64,000 nucleotides of DNA from Sphingomonadales bacterium UBA2683 (GTDB lineage Bacteria; Pseudomonadota; Alphaproteobacteria; Sphingomonadales; Sphingomonadaceae), in contig DELZ01000001.1 of the NCBI GenBank assembly GCA_002354635.1, positions 359,085 to 423,084 on the forward strand, read 5' to 3'. The notes beneath the pieces are model-generated. The model searched no databases. It worked only from the letters and a program-made list of their open reading frames with translations, and was not told the origin of the DNA. Made by a program: the position numbers and the translations under genes. Positions 9,623 through 18,711 of this stretch are shown piece by piece. How positions within the stretch are numbered: the first letter of the stretch is position 1; each line of letters begins with the position of its first letter.

Positions 9623-11641
9623 ATGCGCAAACCCATGTTCACAACCGCCATTTCGGCCGCTGCCCTGATCTTGACCTCTTGCGGTGGCGGCGGTGGCAGC
9701 AATGATTTTGGCGGCACGCCTTCGCCCGCGCCGGCTCCAACACCCACCCCTACACCCACGGGTTTCGTCGCGCCGGCACAGCGATCGCTGACGGTCGCGG
9801 ATGTCCAGACAATTATCGCCCAGGCCGCCGGCGAGGCGCAGGCCCGCAATCTTCCTTCGGTGATCGCCGTGGTCGATCGCGTCGGCAACGTGCTGGCAGT
9901 ATTCGACATGAACGGGTCGAATAGCGGATCGAGCGAAATCGCCGTCAGCTCCAGACAGATCGGTGGCGTTGCCGGTCCGGGGAACACCGTCGGCCTGCAA
10001 GGCGCGATGGTGCCAGCTTCAACGGCCGCGATAGCAAAGGCAATAACCGGTGCCTATCTGTCCAGCGGCGGGAACGCCTTTTCCAGCCGCACGGCCAGCC
10101 AGATCGCGCAGGAACATTTCCCGCCAGCACCAACCACTGTCGGTCTGGAGAGCGGACCGCTGTTCGGCGTCCAGTTCAGCCAGCTCCCCTGTTCCGACCT
10201 GTCGCAGCGATTCAACACGATGGGCGGAGCCGGATCCATGATCGGACCCAAACGGTCACCGCTTGGCCTGGCGGCCGATCCCGGCGGTTTGCCGATCTAC
10301 AAGGACGGCGTCGTGGTTGGCGGCATCGGCATCATGGGTGACGGCGACTATGCTTTTGATCCCAATATTCTCGATGTCGATAACGATGCCGAAGAAGCGA
10401 TTGCCCTGGCCGGAATCCAGGGCTTTGCACCGCCGGCATCAATTACCGCCAACCGCATTTCGGTTGACGGCACCTCGCTGCGGTTCAGCGATATCGTCGT
10501 CTCCGACCTGTCCCCGCTGCAGGGCAATTTTGCCGCGATAAACGGAACGCTCGGGAACCTTGTGTCCGTGACCGGCTATACGGATGGTTCGATTATCGCC
10601 GGCACGGCCTATGGCACGGAAGCATCCGGAATCCGCGCTTCCAAAGCCAGCGAGTTTTCCAATTCCGATGCCTTTGTGCTGACCGATGGCACCGGCGCCA
10701 ACCGCTTCCCGATTCGCGCCGGTACAGACGGTGCAGCGATCACAACGCCGCTCACCGCTGCGGAAGTGCGCGCCATTCTGGAAGAGGCATTCATCATCTT
10801 CAGCCGCGCCAGAGCACAGATTCGCCAGCCGCTGGATAGCCGGATGCAGGCTACCGTCAGCGTCGTCGATACCTATGGCCAGATACTCGGCATCGTGCGC
10901 ACACCGGACGGTCCGATCTTCGGCACCGACGTATCGCTGCAAAAAGCCAGAACGGCCGCCTTTTTCTCCAACGCAGCAGCGGCTCAGCAATTGCTGAATA
11001 CACCGGTGGTGCCCGGCATCACCAACGTGCCCGCCTATGTGCAACGCGTCCGCACCTTTCTGGGTGATCCCAATGCCCTGACCGGCACGGTGGCCTTTGC
11101 CGATCGGTCTGGCGGCAATCTGTCCCGGCCCTATTTCCCGGATGGCGAGGTCGGGCGACCGCCCGGCCCGTTGTCGGTCGCACAGTCTTCGCAATTCAGT
11201 CCATTTGCGGTGGGTCTGCAACTCGACCTGGTGGTGCCCAATATCGGGGCGCATCTGGAATTTGTGCGCTCCAATGGTGCGAGCGCCGACACCCCGCAAC
11301 GCTGCACGCAAGTGCCGGCAATAGCGGGAACCGGAGGACAGGTCCGGCTTGCCAATGGTATCCAGATTTTTCCCGGCAGCGTGCCCATCTATCGCGGTGA
11401 CAAGCTGATCGGCGGGATCGGCGTGTCGGGTGATGGCATCGACCAGGACGATATGGCCAGCTTCCTTGGCCTGCACAACGCGGGTGTGCGCTTGGGTAGT
11501 ATCGGCAATGCACCGAAAGCGATCCGCGCAGACAATGTCGTGGTCAATCTCGGCAATGCGAATGTCCGCCTTCGTTATGTTAACTGTCCCTTCGCGCCTT
11601 TTCTTGACACGAATGCACAAAATGTCTGCGAGGGACTGTAG
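9623..11641 (+). CDS. Lipoprotein with two HbpS/GlcG-type (haem-degrading family) domains
   Basis: 672 residues. The lipobox LTSC places the lipidated Cys at residue 20, followed by Gly-rich and Pro-Thr linkers (PAPAPTPTPTPT). Two copies of a GlcG/HbpS-like fold can be read. The first starts LTVADVQTIIAQAAGEA with VIAVVDRVGNVLAVF and ends LPIYKDGVVVGGIGIMGDG. The second starts LTAAEVRAILEEAF with VSVVDTYGQILGIV and ends VPIYRGDKLIGGIGVSGDG. Members of this family bind haem or flavin-like ligands or act as redox sensors. Its position between two multihaem cytochrome genes makes a haem- or redox-related role likely. The ATG at 9623 is preferred (AGGGA eight bases upstream) over TTG 9617 and GTG 9620. 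A tandem double-domain lipoprotein is an unusual architecture. Confidence 0.75.
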   Translation: MRKPMFTTAISAAALILTSCGGGGGSNDFGGTPSPAPAPTPTPTPTGFVAPAQRSLTVADVQTIIAQAAGEAQARNLPSVIAVVDRVGNVLAVFDMNGSNSGSSEIAVSSRQIGGVAGPGNTVGLQGAMVPASTAAIAKAITGAYLSSGGNAFSSRTASQIAQEHFPPAPTTVGLESGPLFGVQFSQLPCSDLSQRFNTMGGAGSMIGPKRSPLGLAADPGGLPIYKDGVVVGGIGIMGDGDYAFDPNILDVDNDAEEAIALAGIQGFAPPASITANRISVDGTSLRFSDIVVSDLSPLQGNFAAINGTLGNLVSVTGYTDGSIIAGTAYGTEASGIRASKASEFSNSDAFVLTDGTGANRFPIRAGTDGAAITTPLTAAEVRAILEEAFIIFSRARAQIRQPLDSRMQATVSVVDTYGQILGIVRTPDGPIFGTDVSLQKARTAAFFSNAAAAQQLLNTPVVPGITNVPAYVQRVRTFLGDPNALTGTVAFADRSGGNLSRPYFPDGEVGRPPGPLSVAQSSQFSPFAVGLQLDLVVPNIGAHLEFVRSNGASADTPQRCTQVPAIAGTGGQVRLANGIQIFPGSVPIYRGDKLIGGIGVSGDGIDQDDMASFLGLHNAGVRLGSIGNAPKAIRADNVVVNLGNANVRLRYVNCPFAPFLDTNAQNVCEGL

Positions 11642-11646
11642 GACGG

Positions 11647-13752
11647 ATGACCGGACTCTCCGCCTCTTTTGTCCCGATCCTGGCCGTGATGTCAGGACAG
11701 GCGGAGCAGATGGAAGCTCAACGCGCCTCAGTCGAGGAGATGGAAGCGTCCTTGACAGCTTTGCTGGCTGGAGAAAAATTTGCCTGGATTGGTAAAAAAT
11801 CTGCTGATTTCGGACCACAAACGGGAATGGGCGGACCAGATCTGGAGGCAGAAGAGACAGAAGCGGGCGACAAAGCGGCAGCCACTGCCGGGAAGCCAGA
11901 AGATGCTTCCAATTCTTCCAATTCACCCGTGTCGGAAGGCCCGGACCAGCTCGATACGGATATCGATGTACTGAATGCCGATGACGCGCTGATCGATGGC
12001 CGGCGCCGGCCTGGCGTGCAAAAAGAACTGCCGGACCCGATCACTCAGAATAATCCGGGCGCGGTCAGCGCCCCTCCGCCGGAGGCCTTTCCCACCGATG
12101 AATTTCCTGTCCCGGATCGCTGGCGGATCATGCAGAGCCTGTGCCCGGCAAAGGGCGGCGATGACTCGATCTATACCTTGTTCGGCGCCTTGCGGAACAA
12201 TTGCCACAGCACGCTCAACCCCTACAACCAGAATGTACTCAAAGGTGACAAGCCGATCCCTGCCGACAAGAGGCCGGGATTTCTGAAGGGCGATGACTGG
12301 TTCTTTGTCGCCAATGTCATTTCTGATACCGTGATCGAACCGCGCAGTTTCCCTATTCCCGTTGGTGTGCAGACCACAGAACGCCCGAACAGCATCGACG
12401 TATTCGGGCGCTCCGGTTCGGAAGTCTATGCCCAGACCTTCATCACCGGTTTTGCCCTGATCAAGGGATCAACCGCCTACAAGCCGCCAGACGTCGAATA
12501 TCGCCTGACCCTGGCAACACAGGTCAATCATGTGAACGTGCCGGAACGCCGGGTATTGTTCGTCGAACCGTCGAAATCCTCGCACCGCACCGACTGGTTC
12601 GTTGGCGTGCAGGAGGCTTTTTTCGACTATCATATCCGCAACACATCGGCGCGCTATGATTTTGACAGTTTCCGGATCGGCATCCAGCCGATGCAGGCGG
12701 ATTTCCGTGGATTCCTGTTCCAGGACAACCAGCTCGGTTTCCGTCTGTTCGGTACGCGGGACAACAACCGGATCCAGTATAATCTCGGCGCCTTTGTCCA
12801 GCTGGAGAAAGACACCAATTCCGGGCTCAACGACATCACACAGACGCCGCGCGAAAGCTATATTTTCTTTGCCAATCTTTATCGGCAGGACCTACCCTTT
12901 GTCGGGCTGACCAGCCAGTTCAGCGTGACCTATAATATGAACCGCGAAAAATCCGATGTCGAGATTGACGACAATGGCTTTCCGGTCCGCCCCGCCCTGC
13001 TCGGAGATTTACGCGGCCGGGCTTATGATGTGGTCTATCCGGGCTATGCCTTTGACGGTCGCATCGGACGGATCAATCTGACCGGGCAGGTCTATGGTGC
13101 CTTTGGCGAGGACCGGAACAGTTTCTTCACCAGCGAACCAGCAAATATCGCCGCCTATTTCGGCGCCGTGGAAGCCAGCTATGATGTCGACTTCCTGCGC
13201 TTTCGCGCCTCCGGCCTGTTCGCCAGCGGCGACGGCAATCCCTATAATAATACCGAAGCCGGCTTTGACGCGATATTCGAAAATCCGATTTTTGCCGGCG
13301 CTGACACGAGCTACTGGATCCGCCAGACGATTCCGTTTGCGGGAGGCGGCAGAGTGATCTCGATCAATGGCCGCAACGGTATTCTCAACTCGCTTCGCTC
13401 TTCAAAGGAGCAGGGACAAAGCAATTTCAACAATCCGGGCACGATATTGGCCGGTGTCGGCGTCGATGCTGATCTGACGCCGGACTTCCGGATTTCGGCC
13501 AATGCCAATCATCTCTGGTTCCACAAGACCGAAAGCCTCGAAGCCTTGCGGGTCGAAGGCTCCATACCGAAGGATATCGGCTGGGATCTCTCCGTAGCAG
13601 CAATTTACCGGCCCAAGGCTACACAAAATATGGTATTTCGACTGTCAGGGGCGGCGCTATTGCCGGGTAAAGGGTTCAAGGATTTGTTCGATCAGACAGA
13701 CAAGCGCGACTTTCATTATTCCATCCTGCTCAATGCGATACTGGCCTTCTGA
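11647..13752 (+). CDS. Predicted outer-membrane beta-barrel protein of the multiheme operon
   Basis: 701 residues with no named family recognised. Residues 1-20 form a short hydrophobic leader that lacks the usual positive charges. Residues about 20-165 are polar, acidic and Ser/Ala-rich, probably disordered. A conserved-looking entry follows (RWRIMQSLC, NPYNQNVLKGDKP, DDWFFVANVISDT). The remaining 480 residues alternate polar and aromatic residues in strand-like stretches, such as FRIGIQPMQADFRGFLFQD and RLFGTRDNNRIQYNLGAF. The chain ends LLNAILAF with terminal Phe, the usual BamA-recognised end of a barrel. It starts 5 bases after the lipoprotein gene and its TGA overlaps the decaheme start (TGATG). 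Context suggests the barrel that carries cytochromes through the outer membrane, analogous but not visibly homologous to MtrB/PioB. Confidence 0.65.
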   Translation: MTGLSASFVPILAVMSGQAEQMEAQRASVEEMEASLTALLAGEKFAWIGKKSADFGPQTGMGGPDLEAEETEAGDKAAATAGKPEDASNSSNSPVSEGPDQLDTDIDVLNADDALIDGRRRPGVQKELPDPITQNNPGAVSAPPPEAFPTDEFPVPDRWRIMQSLCPAKGGDDSIYTLFGALRNNCHSTLNPYNQNVLKGDKPIPADKRPGFLKGDDWFFVANVISDTVIEPRSFPIPVGVQTTERPNSIDVFGRSGSEVYAQTFITGFALIKGSTAYKPPDVEYRLTLATQVNHVNVPERRVLFVEPSKSSHRTDWFVGVQEAFFDYHIRNTSARYDFDSFRIGIQPMQADFRGFLFQDNQLGFRLFGTRDNNRIQYNLGAFVQLEKDTNSGLNDITQTPRESYIFFANLYRQDLPFVGLTSQFSVTYNMNREKSDVEIDDNGFPVRPALLGDLRGRAYDVVYPGYAFDGRIGRINLTGQVYGAFGEDRNSFFTSEPANIAAYFGAVEASYDVDFLRFRASGLFASGDGNPYNNTEAGFDAIFENPIFAGADTSYWIRQTIPFAGGGRVISINGRNGILNSLRSSKEQGQSNFNNPGTILAGVGVDADLTPDFRISANANHLWFHKTESLEALRVEGSIPKDIGWDLSVAAIYRPKATQNMVFRLSGAALLPGKGFKDLFDQTDKRDFHYSILLNAILAF

Positions 13753-16700
13753 TGCATTGGCGGACCTTCATGACCAACAATAGCAAATCGATCCTCACAG
13801 GCTTGGGTGCCTTGGCACTTACCCTTGCTCCGGCGTCCTTGCTGCTCGCTGCGGGCAAGGAAAAGCCGCAAAAAATCGATTATAGCTTCACGCCCCCAGC
13901 TCCACAAAACCAGACCTGGGACGAAGCGCAGGTGAAAAGCAGTGGTTGCCAGTCCTGTCACACCGACAGCGATCAGAAGACCATGCACGAAACCCCGGCC
14001 GTGGTTCTGGGGTGCGTCGATTGTCACGGGGGCGATGCCTCGGTTACCGGTGACAACAGATGGGGCAAGAACAGTCTGGCCTATATGGATGCGCTCAAGA
14101 AAGCGCATGTTCTGCCCAAATATCCCGAAAGCTGGCATTGGCCTTCGTCTGCCAATCCGAAGCGAAGCTATTCGCTCTTGAACGCGGAATCGCCGGAATT
14201 TGTGCGCTTTGTCAATCCGTCGGACTATCGGGTCGCACGGGAATCCTGCGGCGCCTGCCATATGGAAATCATCGAGGCTTCGGAACGGTCGCTGATGGCA
14301 ACCGGCGCCATGCTATGGGGCGGTGCCGCCTATAATAACGGCATCGTGCCGTTCAAGAATTACGTATTTGGAGAGGCTTATACGCGCGACGGTGAAGCAG
14401 CGACGATCAAGTCGCCCGGCAGTCCGCACGGCACGGTAACCGAAGCCGAGAAGAAGCGCGGCGCTCTGCCGATACTCTATCCCTTGCCGACCTGGCACAC
14501 GGTGCCGCCCGGCGATATTTTCCGCGTGTTCGAACGCGGCGGCCGCAATATCAACACCCAGTTCCCCGAGATCGGGTTGCCCAATATCGGCGGCATCATC
14601 CAGCGGCTGGAAGAGCCCGGACGCCCCGACCTCAAGCAGTCCAACCGCGGACCCGGAACCGGCCTGCGCGTCGCCATACCGGTGCTGAATATCCACAAGA
14701 CGCGGCTCAACGATCCGTTTATGTGGTTCATGGGCACCAATGACCAGCCCGGTGACTATCGCCAGTCGGGCTGTGCCGGCTGCCACGTCGTCTACGCGAA
14801 TGACCGCGAGCCCCGCCACAGTTCGATCTGGGCGAAATATGGCCGCGACGGCCAGACACAGACCATCGATCCGACCATCCGCAACCTCAAGGAGGGCGAA
14901 CATCGCTTCGGCAGCTATGGTACATATGATGCGTCGCACGGGGCGAAAGGCGGACATGGCGACGGTCATGAGCCCAAGACGGTGTCACATGGTGAAGATA
15001 CCGACCACGGCGACGATCACGCTGACGAAACAGATCCTGCCAAACGCGAAAAAGGCCATCCGATACAGCATGCCTTCACCCGCGCCATTCCGACCGCCCA
15101 GTGTATGAACTGCCACATGCACCAGCCGAATATCTTTCTGAACAGCTATCTCGGCTACACGATGTGGGATTATGAATCGGACGCGCCCTATATGTGGCCG
15201 GGGCCAGACAACAAGACACCCAAGCCGGAAGGCATGAGCGACGCTCAATATCAGCAGAAATACAAGCAGCAGAAATATCCGACGGCGGAGGAGGTGCGGG
15301 CGGTGCTCGACCGGAATCCGGAAGGCGCCGCACCGAAAGGGTTGTGGGCCGATATCGATTTCCTGCGCAATGTCTACGACATCAACAGTGAAGCCAAAGA
15401 TACGCAATTTGCGGACTATCATGGCCATGGCTGGAATTTCCGCGCTATCCTGAAACGCGATCGGGATGGAAATCTGCTTGATGCCGAAGGCAACCAGGCG
15501 AGCTACAGCACCGACACCGACAATATCGTTGCCAACGATGATCCGGAAAAATTCCGCAAGGGTGATGAAGGCCAGTTCGTGGAGCCGGGGATCAACCCGG
15601 GCAAATCAGTCCATATGATGAGTATCCATGCCGAGGTCGGCATGCAGTGCGCCGACTGCCATTTTGCCCAGGACAGCCATGGTAACGGCCTGATCTACGG
15701 CGAAGTCGCTAATGCAGTCGAAATCAGCTGCAAGGACTGTCACGGCACCGCCGATGCCTATCCGACCCTGATGACTAGCAATCTGGCGGCGCGGCCAAAG
15801 GGCAAAAACCTGGGTCTCCTCCGCAACGCAAATGGCGAGCGGCGCTTCGAATGGTTCAAGGACCCCGACGGCCAGCGCGTATTGATCCAGCGGTCGATTG
15901 TCGATCCAAAGCTTAGCTGGCGGGTCAGTCTCGTCAAAAACAGCGTCGATCGGTCACACCCCGATTTCAACCTCAAGGCGGCGCGAGCGAAGCTCATGTC
16001 CAAAAGCGGTGCGGAAACGGGCAAATATGCTTTCGGAAGCGGGGTGGCGAAAGACGACCGGGCGCATAAGGACGAAAATATGGTCTGCTTCACCTGCCAT
16101 CTCAGCTGGACGACCAGCTGTGGTGGGTGCCATTTGCCGATCGAAGCGAACTGGCAGGCGGACAGCCACAAATATGAAGGCGGCACGACCCGGAACTATG
16201 CAACCTACAATCCGCAGGTCGCCCGCGACCAGATGTTCCAACTGGGCCGGCACCAGACCAGCAAGGGCAATGTCATTGCTCCCGTGCGGTCGACATCCGC
16301 CTTGATCCTGTCCTCGACCAACATCAATCGCGAACGCATTTATGTCCAGCAGCCACCGATCTCCGGCATAGGCTTTTCATCGCAGGCATTCGCGCCGCAT
16401 TTCCCGCACACCGTGCGCAAGACCGAAACCAAGCAATGCTCCGATTGTCATGTCAGCGAGGCCAATGACAATAATGCGATCATGGCCCAGACACTTTTGC
16501 AGGGGACGAATTTCGTCAATTTCATCGGCCTTCACGCTTGGGTAGGCTTGGAAAAGGGCTTCGAAGCGGTCCGGGTTACGGAATGGGATGAACCGCAGGC
16601 GGTCATCGGCTCCTATCTGCAAAAATATGCCTATCCCGACTATTGGCGGATGCATGTCGAGGATCATGACCGTGAGCTGATAGACTGGGTGCGGGGTGAA

Positions 16701-17948
16701 CGACTCGACAAGGATCTCTCCGGCGAAACCAAGGCGCTCGAAGAGTTCAAGAATGTCGTTCAGGGAACCGGTGATGCGGTCCGCTGTCTTCAGCTTCGCG
16801 GCGAATATATGTTTGTAGCGGAAGGCAAAGGCGGATTCCGCGCCTATGATGTCGCTTCGATTGGTAACAAGGGCTTCTCGGAACGCATCATCAAGGCTCC
16901 CTTCTCTTCGCTGGGTCATGACACCCATGTCGACACCAAAAACGCGACCTGCATGGCGCTGGCCACCAACCAGCCGATCGCGCCGCTGCGCAACACCAAG
17001 GAGCTGCGCGAGGTCAATCAGGAGCAGGCTTTCCATCCGATCTACGATTTTGCGGTGATCACGGACAGCGAAGAGGGACTGATCCTGGTCGATATCAATA
17101 CGCTGGCCGATGGCGAGTTTCGCAACAATTTCTTCAAGCGGAGCCTCACCTGGAACGAAGGCGGCGTGCTGGACGGCGCGCGCCATATCACGCTGGCTGG
17201 CCATTATGCCTATATCACCACGGCCACCGGACTGACGCTGATCGACCTCGACGAGCCGCTCAAACCCCGCCATGTCGTCACGATCCCGATGGCCGATGCC
17301 CGGGCTTCCGCGCTGCAGTTCCGTTATCTCTGGGTTACCGATGCGGATGGCGTGAAGCTGTTCAATGTCACCGACATGGAAAATCCGGTGGCGGTTCCAT
17401 CCGGCACAATTCCGCTACGCAACGCCCAGCGGCTCTATCTGGCCCGCACCTACGCCTATATCGCGGCCAAGGACGAAGGTCTGGTCATCGCGAATATCAC
17501 CCGGCCGGAATCGCCGACCGTCTATCTGAAAGAAACTTTTGGTGGCAAAATGACAGATGCGGAAGATGTCATCGTCGGATCGACCAACGCGACCCTGTTT
17601 GCCTATGTCGCCGACGGCCGTAACGGGTTGAAGGTAATCCAGCTGACGACGCCTGACAGCCAGAAAAACTATTATGGCTTCTCCCCGGCACCGAAACCGG
17701 AACTCATCGCCTTTGCCCGCACGCCGAAACCGGCGCTTGCCTTGTCCAAGGGGCTGGATCGTGACCGTGCAGTGGACGAAACCGGCGGCCAGATGGCGGT
17801 CTTCGGTCGACTGGGATCCCGGCCCTTTACCCGCAGCGAAATGCAGCGCTTCTACCTGAACAGCAAGGGCAATCCCTATTTCGTGCAGGATGAACCGGAT
17901 ATTGCAGACTGGATCGGACCGGTTCCGCCGCTGCTCGCCAAACGATAA
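13752..17948 (+). CDS. Decaheme c-type cytochrome fused to a C-terminal LVIVD-type beta-propeller
   Basis: 1398 residues with a signal peptide (start at residue 1 or the ATG at 13770). Ten CXXCH sites begin at residues 66, 88, 166, 341, 451, 633, 660, 779, 790 and 896. A His/Asp-rich segment at about 395-427 could bind metal. Residues about 1010-1300 contain six blade-like repeats with the pattern hxYAYITTxxGLTLIDLxxP, typical of LVIVD repeats. ATG overlaps the barrel gene's TGA, so translation is coupled. No CXXCK or other catalytic haem motif was seen, so electron transfer rather than nitrite reduction is likely. Final localisation, periplasmic or cell surface, cannot be read from sequence. 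No lipobox is visible. Confidence 0.85.
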   Translation: MHWRTFMTNNSKSILTGLGALALTLAPASLLLAAGKEKPQKIDYSFTPPAPQNQTWDEAQVKSSGCQSCHTDSDQKTMHETPAVVLGCVDCHGGDASVTGDNRWGKNSLAYMDALKKAHVLPKYPESWHWPSSANPKRSYSLLNAESPEFVRFVNPSDYRVARESCGACHMEIIEASERSLMATGAMLWGGAAYNNGIVPFKNYVFGEAYTRDGEAATIKSPGSPHGTVTEAEKKRGALPILYPLPTWHTVPPGDIFRVFERGGRNINTQFPEIGLPNIGGIIQRLEEPGRPDLKQSNRGPGTGLRVAIPVLNIHKTRLNDPFMWFMGTNDQPGDYRQSGCAGCHVVYANDREPRHSSIWAKYGRDGQTQTIDPTIRNLKEGEHRFGSYGTYDASHGAKGGHGDGHEPKTVSHGEDTDHGDDHADETDPAKREKGHPIQHAFTRAIPTAQCMNCHMHQPNIFLNSYLGYTMWDYESDAPYMWPGPDNKTPKPEGMSDAQYQQKYKQQKYPTAEEVRAVLDRNPEGAAPKGLWADIDFLRNVYDINSEAKDTQFADYHGHGWNFRAILKRDRDGNLLDAEGNQASYSTDTDNIVANDDPEKFRKGDEGQFVEPGINPGKSVHMMSIHAEVGMQCADCHFAQDSHGNGLIYGEVANAVEISCKDCHGTADAYPTLMTSNLAARPKGKNLGLLRNANGERRFEWFKDPDGQRVLIQRSIVDPKLSWRVSLVKNSVDRSHPDFNLKAARAKLMSKSGAETGKYAFGSGVAKDDRAHKDENMVCFTCHLSWTTSCGGCHLPIEANWQADSHKYEGGTTRNYATYNPQVARDQMFQLGRHQTSKGNVIAPVRSTSALILSSTNINRERIYVQQPPISGIGFSSQAFAPHFPHTVRKTETKQCSDCHVSEANDNNAIMAQTLLQGTNFVNFIGLHAWVGLEKGFEAVRVTEWDEPQAVIGSYLQKYAYPDYWRMHVEDHDRELIDWVRGERLDKDLSGETKALEEFKNVVQGTGDAVRCLQLRGEYMFVAEGKGGFRAYDVASIGNKGFSERIIKAPFSSLGHDTHVDTKNATCMALATNQPIAPLRNTKELREVNQEQAFHPIYDFAVITDSEEGLILVDINTLADGEFRNNFFKRSLTWNEGGVLDGARHITLAGHYAYITTATGLTLIDLDEPLKPRHVVTIPMADARASALQFRYLWVTDADGVKLFNVTDMENPVAVPSGTIPLRNAQRLYLARTYAYIAAKDEGLVIANITRPESPTVYLKETFGGKMTDAEDVIVGSTNATLFAYVADGRNGLKVIQLTTPDSQKNYYGFSPAPKPELIAFARTPKPALALSKGLDRDRAVDETGGQMAVFGRLGSRPFTRSEMQRFYLNSKGNPYFVQDEPDIADWIGPVPPLLAKR

Positions 17949-18076
17949 AAGGAACGGGGGCCGGGCTATTACGCAGCCGCGACCCCCTGTCCCCCAATAC
18001 GCTACTCGGGGGAATGGCTTACCCTGTGCACCGGAGCACGCAGAGTTTTGTTAAAATTGGTAAAGTGGCAATCAGG

Positions 18077-18481
18077 TCAGCAGTTGCGGTCGATCGCGCG
18101 GCCGGCCAACGCACCGACGGCACCGCCAATGATCGTGCCTTCGGTTTTATCACCGCGCCCGGCCACTTCGTTGCCAAGCAGACCACCGGCAATCGCGCCG
18201 ATGATTGTGCCGCCAGTCCCACGGTCGCAACCCCGATAGCGGCGGTCACTATAATAGCGGTTGTCGCGATAGCGGCGCTGGTCCCGATAATACCGCCGGT
18301 CCCGATAGCGGTGGCCACGATAGGTATCACCGCGCCGATATTCGCGATATCCGTTGTCGCGGACCTGTTCGTAATAGTCGCCATTATAATAGCCGCCACG
18401 CGCTTCTGCCGGTGCGGCAAAAGCCATGGTTCCGACAGCCGCCGCTGAAATTACCAAACTTCCCAATATCTTGTTGATCAT
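18077..18481 (-). CDS. Glycine-zipper envelope protein with Tyr/Arg-rich linker
   Basis: 134 residues. A signal peptide (MINKILGSLVISAAAVGTMA..APAEA) is followed by about 55 residues dominated by Tyr, Arg, Asp and Gly. The C-terminal glycine-zipper 2TM motif contains GTIIGAIAGGLLGNEVAGRG and a second GTIIGGAVGALAGRAID copy, as in the Rick_17kDa family. The start at 18481 gives a proper signal peptide; the longer frame to 18514 does not. It converges with the decaheme gene across a 128-base gap containing a G-rich then C-rich stretch. The probable location is the periplasm or inner face of the outer membrane. It is paralogous in plan to the gene at 23335-23712. Confidence 0.8.
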   Translation of the reverse strand: MINKILGSLVISAAAVGTMAFAAPAEARGGYYNGDYYEQVRDNGYREYRRGDTYRGHRYRDRRYYRDQRRYRDNRYYSDRRYRGCDRGTGGTIIGAIAGGLLGNEVAGRGDKTEGTIIGGAVGALAGRAIDRNC

Positions 18482-18711
18482 CTTGTATACTCCAGAAGGA
18501 TTTCTATAACCCAAATCAATTGCTACCCAACGAGTGTCTTTCTAGGGACGCTGGGTTGACCAGATACTGAATGGCGGTTTTATCTCAGGTTCATGTTCAG
18601 AGCCTGTTTTCTGAATAGACCGGGGAGAAGCAAAGCGACTAGCGATTTAAGCCATTGTCGGGTTGCAACCGGTCGGATAGCGATTGGCACAGACAACAAA
18701 GAGGAATGGCG

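Noticed and set aside
8181..17948. Nitrite reductase (NrfA) or hydroxylamine oxidoreductase as the function of the cytochromes
   Set aside because: No CXXCK motif and no Tyr-cross-link context; haem number and spacing do not match either family.
8181..17948. Direct annotation as mtrCAB
   Set aside because: The barrel shows none of the MtrB/PioB features I recognise, and the cytochromes have other haem patterns and a propeller; only a functional analogy is justified.
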